A stretch of DNA of 34,307 nucleotides from Elusimicrobiota bacterium (GTDB lineage: Bacteria; Elusimicrobiota; Elusimicrobia; UBA1565; UBA9628). Below are positions 1 to 7,846 of the stretch, in pieces. Position 1 is the stretch's first letter, and the number at the start of each line of letters is the position of its first letter. The notes under the pieces were generated by a model, which searched no databases, was not told the DNA's origin, and was given only the letters and a program-made list of their open reading frames with translations. Both the position numbers and the translations under genes were made by a program. The stretch covers positions 1-34,307 of the forward strand of contig JACQWX010000091.1 of NCBI GenBank assembly GCA_016209035.1. Direction: 5' to 3'.

Positions 1-1
1 C

Positions 2-2632
2 AAGTACGACAAGACGAAGTCGTGGGTGATCGGGACGATGAACCCGGTGAAACCCCCCTACAAGGGGGAGCCGCCGAGCGGGGAGTTGTCGAGCCGGTTC
101 GGGATGACGCTGGACGTCAAGTACCTGCCGCCCGAGGAGGATGAGGCGCTGCTGGCCATCTTCTTCGAGCGCGTGCCCAAGGAGATCATCAGTACCCTGG
201 TCGCGGCGGCCAACGAGCTTCGCGCCATCTACCCGGACATCCTGCCGCTCCCGATCGCGCCGCGCACGCTCATGCACATCGTGGACCACATCCAGAGATT
301 CCCGACGGACGACGTGGCCGACATCTTCACCAAGACCTACAACCCGTCGTCCATCGTGGAGGACCCGGCCATCAGCGAGGCCATCGACAGGGCGCTCGTG
401 CGCAAGGGCCTGCGGCCCTCGCCCCCGGAGACGGATGAGGGCGGCGCCACGAAGAGGATGGGCGCGGCCGCGGCTGTGGCCGCCGTCCTGAGCAAGCCCA
501 AGCCCTGGCCTAAGAGCGAGCCCAAGCCCGAACCGCCCAAGCAGGAAGAGTACAAGTTCGATCCCAATTCCCTGCCTCCTCCCCGCTACGCCGGCGACAC
601 GGACTACGACTTCGGCGACATGCACGGCGGGCTCATGGGCGGCAGGTTCGGGCACTGGCACCGGCGCCTCCCGCCCATGCCGTTCACCTCTCCCAAGGGC
701 CGGCCGCCGGAGTTGGAGGTCGACCAGGAGACCATCGACGCCTGGGCCAAGGTGCTCGAGAACGTGGCGCGCCTCCTGGCGCGGTACCCGCCCATCCGGC
801 TGGTCCCGTTCTATTTTCTGGAGAAGCACGGCGAATCGCAGTTCAGCACTCCCCGGACCTGGCGGGTCGTCAACGGCATGGAGGAGATCCACTACCTCCC
901 CGAGGATCTGGCCGACCCGGACCAGGGAGTCTCGCTGGGCCGGACCGCTCACGAGTCCTGGCACCTCCTCCACAGCCGGCCGGAACTCATCTTCGACCAT
1001 CCGGAGCTGGTCGAGAACATGCACTTCCAGGCGTTGTGGTGGGCCGTGGAGGACCCCCGGGTCAACAATCTCGGCCTGGCGCGCCATCCGGGCGCCAGGC
1101 CGTGGATAGAGTCAGCCTACGCTAGAGATTACGAGATAAGGGACCTGGAGCTCGAACGCGTGGAATGGAGGTCCATCCCTTTGCACCTCCAATTCAATTA
1201 TTCCCTCGTCTACGAATGGTGGAAGGGCATATCTGACGCCCGTGTCACTGACCCCCGGGTCATGAACGCTCTCGCTCGCGCGCGCGATGCCATCGCGCGC
1301 GCGTCCAAGGAACCGGACGCCAAGCGCGCTTTCGACATCGTCTTGAACGAGATCTGGCCCATCTACCGGGATCTCCTCGACGAGGCCACCCGCGACGAGA
1401 TGGACCGCCAGGCCCGGCAGAAGCGGCAGAAGAACGGGCAGAAGCAGAAGGGCCAGCAGGGCAAGCACAAGAAGTCCAAGCCCCGGCCCTCGGACAGCCT
1501 GGATGAGAAGGACCGCAAGGATGTCGAGGAGAAGGCCAAGGACAAGATGCAGAAGGCCTCCAAGGACTACCGGGACAAGCACGCCAGCAAGGTCCTCGAC
1601 AACCCTGAGAAGATGTCCGAAAAGGACCGCGAGAAGGCCAAGAAGGAGATGGAGGAGCTGCGCAAGAAGATGGAGGAGGCCCGGGAGAAGGGCCAGCAGC
1701 AGGGGCAGAAGAATTCCCAGCAGGCGCAGGAGGGACAAGAGGGCCAGGAAGGCCAGAAGGGAGAGGGGCGGCCCGACGGGGCCAGCAAGAAGAACAAGGC
1801 CGAGAAGTCGGACCCCAAGCAGGCGGCCAAGCAGGTGAGCCGCTTGGCCAAGCCGGACCAGGAGAAGAAGGAAACCTCCCTGCAGGACCGGCTCAAGTAC
1901 CAGGATTTCTTGAACCGCGTGCGAAAGCTCATCCCGCACACGCGGCGCTCTCTCATGCAGGCCCTGAAGCAGAAGCTGCGCCAGCGCACCATCCACGGCC
2001 GCGACTCCGGCGACCTCGACGAGGACGCGCTCCCGTCCATCCCGCGCGGGGAGAAGGACGTCTTCAAGGAGGAGATGTCCCCCAACCGGGTGCTCTACAG
2101 GGTCTCGCTCCTCATCGACACCAGCGGGAGCATGAGCACGGAGAAGAAGGAGCGGGCCGTGGAAGGGGCCGTCATGATGATGGAGGCCCTTGAGAAGGTG
2201 CCGGGCGTGGTCTTCGAGATCGTGAAATACGATTCCAACCCCAAGGTATTGAAGCCCTACCAGATGAAGCTGACCCCCCAGCTCAAGAGCCAGATCGTCT
2301 CCATGATCCTCAACGGCTCGGGCTCGACCGAGGCCCACACGGCCCTTAAGGAGGCCATCGAGCGCATCCGCATGGGCCGCGGGGACAGGCTCATCATCAT
2401 GGTCAACGACGGGGACCCGGACAACAACTTCGACCGGGACCAGTACCGCCAGATGATCAAGGACGCCCGCGACGTGGAGGTCCACGGCATCGGCCTGGGC
2501 GAGGGCGCCCAGCTCGTGCTCGACCTCTTCCCTCCGGGCCAGGGCTGGTGGCTCAAGGACGCCGCGGAGTTCGCGCGGAACCTGCGCAACATCCTCAAGA
2601 AGAAGCTGACCAAGGGCGTCCGGATCAGTTAG
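2..2632 (+). CDS. MoxR-type AAA+ / VWA-domain fusion protein, 5'-truncated by the window edge
   Basis: The reading frame is open from base 2. The first codons already encode the end of an AAA+ ATPase core (a TMNP sensor-1-like strand, then a GE..SRF arginine-finger-like stretch and a helical lid), so the ATG at 26 is internal and the Walker motifs lie upstream. Numbering from that ATG: a Pro/Lys-rich linker follows (about 140-190), then a globular part with HESWH at 309-313 and a downstream EDPRVN motif, then a very charged Lys/Glu/Gln-rich stretch (about 460-640), then a C-terminal VWA domain with the MIDAS motif DTSGSMS at about 698. MoxR/VWA pairs act as metal-chelatase-like or protein-remodelling machines (compare CobS/CobT, NorQ/NorD). 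Here both are in one chain. The substrate is unknown. The HESWH motif could make it a zincin-like protease. The gene is convergent with the next one. Confidence 0.85.
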   Translation, partial: KYDKTKSWVIGTMNPVKPPYKGEPPSGELSSRFGMTLDVKYLPPEEDEALLAIFFERVPKEIISTLVAAANELRAIYPDILPLPIAPRTLMHIVDHIQRFPTDDVADIFTKTYNPSSIVEDPAISEAIDRALVRKGLRPSPPETDEGGATKRMGAAAAVAAVLSKPKPWPKSEPKPEPPKQEEYKFDPNSLPPPRYAGDTDYDFGDMHGGLMGGRFGHWHRRLPPMPFTSPKGRPPELEVDQETIDAWAKVLENVARLLARYPPIRLVPFYFLEKHGESQFSTPRTWRVVNGMEEIHYLPEDLADPDQGVSLGRTAHESWHLLHSRPELIFDHPELVENMHFQALWWAVEDPRVNNLGLARHPGARPWIESAYARDYEIRDLELERVEWRSIPLHLQFNYSLVYEWWKGISDARVTDPRVMNALARARDAIARASKEPDAKRAFDIVLNEIWPIYRDLLDEATRDEMDRQARQKRQKNGQKQKGQQGKHKKSKPRPSDSLDEKDRKDVEEKAKDKMQKASKDYRDKHASKVLDNPEKMSEKDREKAKKEMEELRKKMEEAREKGQQQGQKNSQQAQEGQEGQEGQKGEGRPDGASKKNKAEKSDPKQAAKQVSRLAKPDQEKKETSLQDRLKYQDFLNRVRKLIPHTRRSLMQALKQKLRQRTIHGRDSGDLDEDALPSIPRGEKDVFKEEMSPNRVLYRVSLLIDTSGSMSTEKKERAVEGAVMMMEALEKVPGVVFEIVKYDSNPKVLKPYQMKLTPQLKSQIVSMILNGSGSTEAHTALKEAIERIRMGRGDRLIIMVNDGDPDNNFDRDQYRQMIKDARDVEVHGIGLGEGAQLVLDLFPPGQGWWLKDAAEFARNLRNILKKKLTKGVRIS
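1072..1102. repeat. Intragenic inverted repeat, perfect 11-bp arms, 9-nt loop
   Basis: CGGCCTGGCGC and its complement, inside the AAA/VWA gene just after the EDPRVN codons. Confidence 0.6.
1277..1303. repeat. Intragenic inverted repeat, perfect 13-bp arms, 1-nt centre
   Basis: CGCGCGCGCGATG, C, and the exact complement, inside the AAA/VWA gene. It encodes an Ala/Arg helix. Confidence 0.7.
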
Positions 2633-2655
2633 CCGCGAGGCCGGCCATGGGGGAG

Positions 2656-3627
2656 TCAGTGCCGGGACAGGGAGTAGCTGGTCGGCGAATCCATGGCGAT
2701 GACCGTGACGGCGGGACCGTCCTTGGCCGCGGCCGTCTCGATCTGGGCGAGCCCGGGCCGGTCCGGGAACGCCGGACCGGCGAAATCCCTGTGTTCGTGT
2801 CCGGAGAGCACCGCGGCGGATCCTGACGCCGCGCCCAGCCTGTCGAGGAGGTCCTTGATCCTGGCCCTCTCCCGCGGGGAGAAGGCGAAGTGGGGCGAGG
2901 TGAAGGGGACCTTCATCCTGAGGGGATGATGCTGCGCCAGGAACGCGCGCGTCTTGGACGTCATCCAGCCGTCGCGCAGCAGGGCCTCCAGCCAGGGGAA
3001 GGTGCCTCCTTCGCCGTCGTGCAGATCCGCGGCCGGGTCAGGCCCTCCGTCGGCCCTGCCGCGCGAGTTCCAGTCCGCCAGCACGAACCCGATCCCGCGA
3101 AGGGAGAACGCCCAGTTCTGCAGGCCCCGCTCGGACCCGGCACGGACGAGGTCCGGGAAGGCGGCCGCAAGCCCTTGAAGCCGCGGTCCGAAGACCTCAG
3201 CGAAATAGCGCGGCCCCTCGGGCGCCGGCGCGACGCCCGCCTTGGTGGCGGGCCAGATGTCGTGGTTGCCCAGGATCGGGACATAGGGGACCGCGAGCCC
3301 GTCCAGGATGAGCTTGGCCCCCGCGAACTCGGAGCGTTCCGCGCTGTCCGTGAGGTCTCCCAGCACGATGACGAAGGCCACGCCCCGCGAAGCCGCGAGG
3401 GCGTTGACCTTGTCCACCGCTGCCCGCGCGTTGCGGATGGCCGGATGGGCCGGCAGGCTCGGGGCCGGGCGGTCGTCGTAACCGACCGAGCCGAAGTCCT
3501 CGGCCCCCTCGCCGACGTGCAGGTCGGAGAGGATGGCGAAGGAGAACGGCCGGAACCCCCGGGCTTCCGGGAGGGCCCAGAGCGCCCCCCCTAAGGCCAA
3601 CGACGCCAGCAGCCAAGAGACCGGCAT
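2656..3627 (-). CDS. Exported calcineurin-like metallophosphoesterase
   Basis: 323 aa with a hydrophobic N-terminal signal or anchor segment (about 4-20). The metallophosphoesterase ladder is complete: SDLH (D35, H37), GDLTD (D91), GNHD (N121, H122), a HHPL motif at about 235 and GHEH near 278. These residues bind a two-metal centre that hydrolyses phosphomonoesters or phosphodiesters. The true substrate cannot be told from sequence, and the export signal suggests an extracytoplasmic one. The start at 3627 is supported by TGTATCCT, an extended -10-like box ending 6 nt before the ATG, with no ribosome binding site. It is convergent with the AAA/VWA gene (23 bp apart). Confidence 0.85.
   Translation of the reverse strand: MPVSWLLASLALGGALWALPEARGFRPFSFAILSDLHVGEGAEDFGSVGYDDRPAPSLPAHPAIRNARAAVDKVNALAASRGVAFVIVLGDLTDSAERSEFAGAKLILDGLAVPYVPILGNHDIWPATKAGVAPAPEGPRYFAEVFGPRLQGLAAAFPDLVRAGSERGLQNWAFSLRGIGFVLADWNSRGRADGGPDPAADLHDGEGGTFPWLEALLRDGWMTSKTRAFLAQHHPLRMKVPFTSPHFAFSPRERARIKDLLDRLGAASGSAAVLSGHEHRDFAGPAFPDRPGLAQIETAAAKDGPAVTVIAMDSPTSYSLSRH
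2757..2781. repeat. Intragenic inverted repeat, perfect 10-bp arms, 5-nt loop
   Basis: GCCGGTCCGG and its complement, inside the metallophosphoesterase gene after the GHEH codons. Confidence 0.6.
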
Positions 3628-3633
3628 GGGACA

Positions 3634-3639
3634 AGGATA
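3634..3639 (-). promoter_or_regulatory. -10 box (TATCCT) of the metallophosphoesterase gene
   Basis: TATCCT preceded by TG at the extended -10 position. The box ends 6 nt before the ATG, so transcription should start at or next to the start codon. Confidence 0.45.
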
Positions 3640-3727
3640 CAGCGGGACGGCCCGGACCGCATGGGCTCTTTGGGCCGGTCAGGGGCGGGGCAGGGGGCCC
3701 AGGGGCCCAGGGGACTCCTGGCCCTTG

Positions 3728-3740
3728 CGGCGGATCGCCG
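3728..3740 (-). terminator. Small GC hairpin after the response-regulator gene
   Basis: A perfect 5-bp stem (CGGCG / CGCCG) with a 3-nt loop lies just past the stop codon at 3743. No T-tract follows. The 3628-3727 remainder is a G/C-rich spacer with short GGGGCCCA-type repeats and no gene that I can see. Confidence 0.25.
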
Positions 3741-3742
3741 GG

Positions 3743-5017
3743 TCAGACGGAGAACTTCATGCCGGCCCTGGCCATCACGCACTCCACGGAGTAGCCCATC
3801 TTGAAGGTCATCTCCACGGCCTGGTCCCCGATCTTGTCGAGGGTCCCGTCGCTGTACTGGTCGTCGTGGTGCCACAGGAGCAGGCGCTTGACGTTGTGGC
3901 GGGCCGCGAACTCCAGGGAGGTGACGAAGCTGGTGTGGCCGTTGTTCATGCGCGAAGGGTAGTCGGTCTGGGTGAACCGGCCGTTGTGGATGAGGAGATC
4001 GGCGCCCTCGACGACGACGCCGAGCTTCTCGTCGTAGTCCTGCAGGGCCGTGGCGAACTCGCCGTAGAGCTCCGAATCCGGGCAGTAGACGAGCTTGCGG
4101 CCCTGGGTCTCGAGCATGAACCCGAGGGTCGTGGAAGGGTGGTTGGCGTAGAATGAGGTGAGGTTGACGCCCGGGAGCATCTCGTAGGACTCCTCCTGCA
4201 GGGTGTAGAGCTGGATGTCGGCGACGAAGGGGTCCCGCACGGTCGAGGGGTATCGGTCGAACGACTCCTTGACGAGCTGCTCGAGGGGCTTGTCCGGGTC
4301 GTCGGCGCCGCTGATGTTCACCGTGAAGCCTTCCTGGCGCAGGCAGGGGAGGAAGGCCAGGCCCTGGACGTGGTCCTGGTGGAAGTGGGTCAGGAACAGC
4401 CAGACCTCCTTGAGGTCGGTCTTGGCCGCCAGATGGATGCCGAGGTCGATGATGCCGGTGCCGGCGTCGAAGATGAGTTGGTTGCCTCCGGTCTCGACGG
4501 AGAGGCAGGAGGTCTGGAAGCCGTAGTGGGAGTTCATCGCCGTGGTGTGCGGCGAGAGGCTCCTGCATCCCCAGACCCCGGCGGTGAGGGCGGGCTGCGC
4601 AGGGGGCGTGAACTCCCGGAGGATGGGCTTGACGTCGTCGTACTTCGGCATCGGGCCGCCCATGAGGGCCTTGATCTGCTGACCGAAGGTCATGACGTCG
4701 TAGGGCTTCTTGATGAGGAGGCTGGCGCCGTACTGCTTGGCCCGGTCGATCTCCTCCGCGAAGGCCTTGCCAGAGACCATCACCACCTTGACGTGCTGGG
4801 TGGCGGGGTCGCTCTTGATGCGGTGGCAGAGGGTGAGGCCGTCGATGCCGGGCATGAGGATGTCCATCACCACCAGTTCCGGCATCTTGGCCTTGATTAG
4901 GCCGAGGGCTTGCGTGCTGTCCTGGATGAGTTCCGCCTCCATGCCCATCCCCGAGATGAGGTCGAGGGTGAGGTTCCCGACGATCTCGTCGTCATCGACA
5001 ACGATGATTCTCGGCAT
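3743..5017 (-). CDS. Response regulator receiver fused to a metallo-beta-lactamase-fold hydrolase
   Basis: 424 aa. Residues 1-120 form a CheY-like receiver: acidic pair D8/D9, phospho-acceptor D52 in VVMDILMPG, S82, and K104 before P105. After a short linker, residues about 145-424 form an MBL-fold domain with THFHQDH (H211, H213, D215, H216), a later CPDSE metal-ligand strand and a final LLLWHHDD segment, resembling the PQQB/RNase Z-like or cyclic-phosphodiesterase branches. The output is therefore probably an enzyme controlled by phosphorylation, not a DNA-binding domain. No cognate kinase is in the window. TATAAT at 5035-5040 ends 17 nt before the ATG. The substrate is unknown. Confidence 0.85.
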   Translation of the reverse strand: MPRIIVVDDDEIVGNLTLDLISGMGMEAELIQDSTQALGLIKAKMPELVVMDILMPGIDGLTLCHRIKSDPATQHVKVVMVSGKAFAEEIDRAKQYGASLLIKKPYDVMTFGQQIKALMGGPMPKYDDVKPILREFTPPAQPALTAGVWGCRSLSPHTTAMNSHYGFQTSCLSVETGGNQLIFDAGTGIIDLGIHLAAKTDLKEVWLFLTHFHQDHVQGLAFLPCLRQEGFTVNISGADDPDKPLEQLVKESFDRYPSTVRDPFVADIQLYTLQEESYEMLPGVNLTSFYANHPSTTLGFMLETQGRKLVYCPDSELYGEFATALQDYDEKLGVVVEGADLLIHNGRFTQTDYPSRMNNGHTSFVTSLEFAARHNVKRLLLWHHDDQYSDGTLDKIGDQAVEMTFKMGYSVECVMARAGMKFSV

Positions 5018-5034
5018 GGCGGTCTGGGTATTCT

Positions 5035-5040
5035 ATTATA
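5035..5040 (-). promoter_or_regulatory. -10 box (TATAAT) of the receiver-MBL gene
   Basis: A perfect TATAAT on the minus strand, 17 nt before the ATG. It predicts a leader of about 10 nt without a Shine-Dalgarno site. It shares a 64-bp divergent intergenic region with rsmD. Confidence 0.55.
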
Positions 5041-5067
5041 CGGGCCGAGGATTAAGCAATCATGTCG

Positions 5068-5073
5068 TATAAT
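5068..5073 (+). promoter_or_regulatory. -10 box (TATAAT) of rsmD
   Basis: A perfect TATAAT ends 8 nt before the rsmD ATG at 5082. The intervening bases are C-rich and no Shine-Dalgarno site fits, so a leaderless transcript is predicted. Confidence 0.6.
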
Positions 5074-5081
5074 ATGCCCCC

Positions 5082-5684
5082 ATGAGGGTCATCGGAGGAA
5101 GGCTGCGCGGCAGGCGGCTCCCGACGGGCGCCAAAGTGGAGGGCCTGCGCCCCATCTCGGGCAGGATCAAGCAGTCCTTGTTCGACATCCTCAAGGAGGT
5201 CGTCGGGGGCGCGCGGTTCCTGGACCTCTTCGCGGGCACCGGCGCGGTGGGCATAGAGGCCTTGAGCCGGGGAGCGGCGTTCGCGTGCTTCGTGGAACTC
5301 GCCCGGCGCGCTGTCGAGAACCTGGAGAGAAACCTTGCCCGGGCAGGCTTGAAGGACAGGTCGGCCGCCCTGCGCGGCAACGCTTGCGACGACCTCTCCT
5401 GGGTCCCCTTCCGCTCCAAGACCGCGCAGTACGACCTCGTCTTCACGGGCCCGCCTTACAAGGACCTGGCTGGCAGGCCCCTTGCCTACACCGCGGCGGC
5501 CTTGACCCGGGTCATGGCTGCGGACCTGCTCGCTCCGGGAGGCTGGATCATCTGCCAGCATCAGGTGAAGGAGCCGGTGGGGGCCGTCCCGGGCCTCGAG
5601 ATGTTCCGGCGGGTGAAGTACGGGGACAGCTACCTGAGCTTCTTTAAGGCGCGGCCTCCGGCGGCTTCGGGGACGCCTTCGTAG
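5082..5684 (+). CDS. rsmD: 16S rRNA (guanine(966)-N2)-methyltransferase RsmD
   Basis: 200 aa, the normal RsmD size. RsmD methylates G966 of 16S rRNA with SAM. Visible family marks are the N-terminal MRVIGGRLRGRRL, the R.....R.K.SLFDIL segment, and SAM-binding motif I FLDLFAGTGAVGIEALSRG (47-65). The catalytic motif IV, normally (D/N)PPY or DPPF, reads TGPPY here (G123, codon GGC at 5448-5450), so the Asp is missing. Everything else looks intact, so this is either a real variant or a single-base change or error. The 3' end overlaps the convergent diguanylate cyclase gene by 41 bp. Confidence 0.88.
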   Translation: MRVIGGRLRGRRLPTGAKVEGLRPISGRIKQSLFDILKEVVGGARFLDLFAGTGAVGIEALSRGAAFACFVELARRAVENLERNLARAGLKDRSAALRGNACDDLSWVPFRSKTAQYDLVFTGPPYKDLAGRPLAYTAAALTRVMAADLLAPGGWIICQHQVKEPVGAVPGLEMFRRVKYGDSYLSFFKARPPAASGTPS

Positions 5685-6495
5685 GGAAGACCAGGGCGCT
5701 GACGCGGTTCTTTCCGTCCCGCTTGGCTTCGTAGAGGTTGGCGTCCGCGCGCTTGAGCAGGTCCTCGGGCCCTTCCTTGCCTTGGACCAGCAAGGTCGCG
5801 GCGCCGATCGAGACCGTGGCGAGCTTGCCCCTGCCCGCGAACCCGGAGAGCACCCGCTTGGCGGCCTGGACCGCGGTGTCGTGGTCCGCGTCGGGCATGA
5901 TGACGAGGAACTCGTCGCCGCCGTAGCGGCCGAGGATGTCCTCGGAGCGGATGTTGTCGCGGACGGTTTCGGCCGCCTCCTTGATGACCCGGTCGCCGAA
6001 GAGGTGGCCGTGGGTGTCGTTGATCCTCTTGAAGTCGTCGACGTCGAGCATCAGCACGGAGAGCGGGCGTTTGCTGGTCAGGGCGTGCTGGATCTCGATC
6101 TCCAGGCTCTCGCGCAGGTAGGCGTGGGTGTAGGCGCCGGTGAGCGAGTCCGTGACCGACTTGAGGTGCAGTTCCTCCACGCGCGCCTGAAGGGTCTTGT
6201 TGGACAGGCGCTGGCGCTCGCTGCGCCGGCCGAGGAGGAAACCGAACGCCACGAAGGTGACGATGGCGCCGATCCCCATGTAGGCGTAGAAGAGGAGGTT
6301 GTATTGGATCTCGTGGCGCACCCAGAGGGCCTTGAGGATGGGGTCCGCGAGCCAGTAGCGCATCGCGAAGGCCCCGACCGGCGCGCACGCGCCGCAAAAG
6401 ACCCCGACCGCGGGGAACAGGACGTGATGCGGGATCGTCTTCCAGAGGGGAAGATGCTCGTCCCGGTCGGAGCGGCGGCGCTTGTAGCTCGACAT
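5644..6495 (-). CDS. Membrane-bound GGDEF diguanylate cyclase
   Basis: 283 aa with two membrane segments (about 24-48 and 68-89), a short coiled-coil linker and a C-terminal GGDEF domain. The active-site loop RYGGDEF has GGDEF at 192-196. RSED (183-186) sits five residues upstream and matches the RxxD inhibitory I-site, so product feedback is expected. VTDSLTGAYTHAYL starts the domain. It makes c-di-GMP from two GTP at the inner membrane. There is no EAL domain. A possible target in the window is the GspE-like ATPase. TATAAT ends 11 nt before the ATG. Confidence 0.92.
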   Translation of the reverse strand: MSSYKRRRSDRDEHLPLWKTIPHHVLFPAVGVFCGACAPVGAFAMRYWLADPILKALWVRHEIQYNLLFYAYMGIGAIVTFVAFGFLLGRRSERQRLSNKTLQARVEELHLKSVTDSLTGAYTHAYLRESLEIEIQHALTSKRPLSVLMLDVDDFKRINDTHGHLFGDRVIKEAAETVRDNIRSEDILGRYGGDEFLVIMPDADHDTAVQAAKRVLSGFAGRGKLATVSIGAATLLVQGKEGPEDLLKRADANLYEAKRDGKNRVSALVFPTKASPKPPEAAP

Positions 6496-6506
6496 GCGCG
6501 TGGCCG

Positions 6507-6512
6507 ATTATA
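6507..6512 (-). promoter_or_regulatory. -10 box (TATAAT) of the diguanylate cyclase gene
   Basis: A perfect TATAAT on the minus strand, ending 11 nt before the ATG at 6495 with no Shine-Dalgarno site. The region upstream is the palindromic repeat at 6520-6558. Its CTGACA end is only 9 nt from this box, too close to act as its -35. Confidence 0.55.
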
Positions 6513-6519
6513 CCATGAT

Positions 6520-6558
6520 GGTGTCAGGCATTGCGCAACTTGCGCAATGCCTGACACC
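6520..6558. repeat. REP-like palindromic repeat, copy 1 (perfect 19-bp arms)
   Basis: 39 bp: a 19-nt arm beginning GGTGTCAGGCATTG, one central C, and the exact reverse complement. It starts 1 nt after the stop codon of the gene at 6559 and can fold as a strong hairpin, so it may end that transcript. A second, slightly decayed copy lies at 24969-25005. Two copies between genes suggest an interspersed REP-type element. Confidence 0.8.
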
Positions 6559-7797
6559 TCAGAAGACGAACATGGCCCGGATGCCGCCGCCGTCCCAGGG
6601 GTGGGACGCCATGTCGTCGAGGTCGAAGGCGCCGTAGAAGCCCAGCCTCCCCTTCGGCCCGAAGGTGAGGTCGAGGCCCGCGCCCAGCTTGGCCTGGATG
6701 AGGGGGTCGAAGACCGAGGGGATGAGGTGCGCGGGATGGCGCTTGCGGTACTCGCCCAGGGACAGGAAGGCCGCGAGCTCCGTGGCGACGAGACGGCTCG
6801 CCCGGTGCCGCCATCGGGCGAACGGCTGGGCCTCCCAGCGCCGGTACATGATGCCCGCGCCGGGGTCATGGGGGTGGTCGTTGCGGGCATGACGCAGGAT
6901 GAGGCTGTGGCCCGCCTCGAGCGAGTCGTCGGCCCCTAGGTCGGCCAAGGCCGCGGCCAGCACGGTCTGAGTCATCCGGCGGTAGTCCACGGACTTGGAT
7001 GCCGGGTCCGGCGAGTAGTAGTCGCCCTCGTGATGGTACTCGAACCCGTAGGACAGCTTGGCCGTGAGATGCCGGACGGGCCAGAGGTACTCTGTCCGGG
7101 CCGTAGTCTTGCGGTAGGAGTAGCTCCTGGCGTCGGCCCAGACCTCGCGCCGCGTCGGATGGTCGAGCTCGAGGTGGAGCCTCAAGCGCCCTGCGCCGAC
7201 GGCGGCGTCTGCGCGGAGCTCCTGGGTGATGGGCTGGCGGCTGTAGCGCTGGGGACCTCCGGCCTTGCGGTTCAGGGGGAAGTCCGCCACGATGAGCCGG
7301 AGGGAGACCTCGATGCCTTCGGAGGGCTTCCAGCCCGCGCCGAGCCCGATGTCCGAGTCCTCTTTGTCGTAGGCGGGCTCGCCGAAGAGGGACACGGAGA
7401 ACCCCCTGGGGAGCCGTTTCTCGAACCCGACCTGGTAGTGGAAGCGGCGGCGCTCCTTGTCCTCGGCTTGGTTCAGTCTGAAGGTGAAGTTCATGGTCTC
7501 GGCGAGCCGCCAGCGGGACTTGAGCTCCTGGGACCAAAGCAGGCTGCAGCAGTCGAGGCTGGCTCCGTTGCCCCGGTAGGACATGGTGGATCCCCCAGGG
7601 GATTGCCACGCCAGGTCCCATTCCATCGGGATTGAGAAGGCCTGCAAGTCGGAGAAGTACTCGTAGTCCAGGGCCTGTTCCGTGTCTATCTGGTCCATCT
7701 CGCCCTTTTGGAACAGCGCGTGGCAGGCTGACGGCAGGCTGAGCGCCAGGGCCAGCGCCCACGGCGCGCGTGAGGGTCTTCGAGCATCCCGTGTCAT
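6559..7797 (-). CDS. Putative outer-membrane beta-barrel protein, unknown function
   Basis: 412 aa. An N-terminal signal peptide (basic MTRDARRPSR, then a hydrophobic run, then LPSACHA) precedes a mature chain rich in alternating polar and hydrophobic strands with many Tyr/Trp/Arg residues. The chain ends in IRAMFVF, an aromatic C-terminus typical of BAM-inserted barrels. I recognise no specific family. Porin-like or assembly roles are possible. The start at 7797 is preferred over upstream in-frame codons because TATCAT ends 10 nt before this ATG. It is divergent from the homospermidine synthase gene. Confidence 0.6.
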   Translation of the reverse strand: MTRDARRPSRAPWALALALSLPSACHALFQKGEMDQIDTEQALDYEYFSDLQAFSIPMEWDLAWQSPGGSTMSYRGNGASLDCCSLLWSQELKSRWRLAETMNFTFRLNQAEDKERRRFHYQVGFEKRLPRGFSVSLFGEPAYDKEDSDIGLGAGWKPSEGIEVSLRLIVADFPLNRKAGGPQRYSRQPITQELRADAAVGAGRLRLHLELDHPTRREVWADARSYSYRKTTARTEYLWPVRHLTAKLSYGFEYHHEGDYYSPDPASKSVDYRRMTQTVLAAALADLGADDSLEAGHSLILRHARNDHPHDPGAGIMYRRWEAQPFARWRHRASRLVATELAAFLSLGEYRKRHPAHLIPSVFDPLIQAKLGAGLDLTFGPKGRLGFYGAFDLDDMASHPWDGGGIRAMFVF

Positions 7798-7807
7798 CTT
7801 GAGCCCT

Positions 7808-7813
7808 ATGATA
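7808..7813 (-). promoter_or_regulatory. -10 box (TATCAT) of the outer-membrane-protein gene
   Basis: TATCAT on the minus strand ending 10 nt before the ATG at 7797, with no Shine-Dalgarno site. Confidence 0.5.
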
Positions 7814-7833
7814 CCAAACCTCGGCAATCATGC

Positions 7834-7839
7834 TATCAT
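7834..7839 (+). promoter_or_regulatory. Extended -10 box (TGCTATCAT) of the homospermidine operon
   Basis: TATCAT with TG one base upstream, ending 7 nt before the ATG at 7847. It lies only 20 bp from the divergent -10 of the neighbouring gene, so the two promoters may compete. Confidence 0.55.
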
Positions 7840-7846
7840 TGCAGCG

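Noticed and set aside
1112-2485. Long minus-strand open frame (457 codons) opposite the AAA/VWA gene
   Set aside because: It is a GC-driven shadow of the Lys/Glu-rich plus-strand gene: Leu/Val-rich low complexity, no family pattern.
3690-3725. G-rich tract as a possible G-quadruplex or repeat element
   Set aside because: It is a short GGGGCCCA-type repetition in a GC-rich spacer with no second copy. It is not enough to claim a function.
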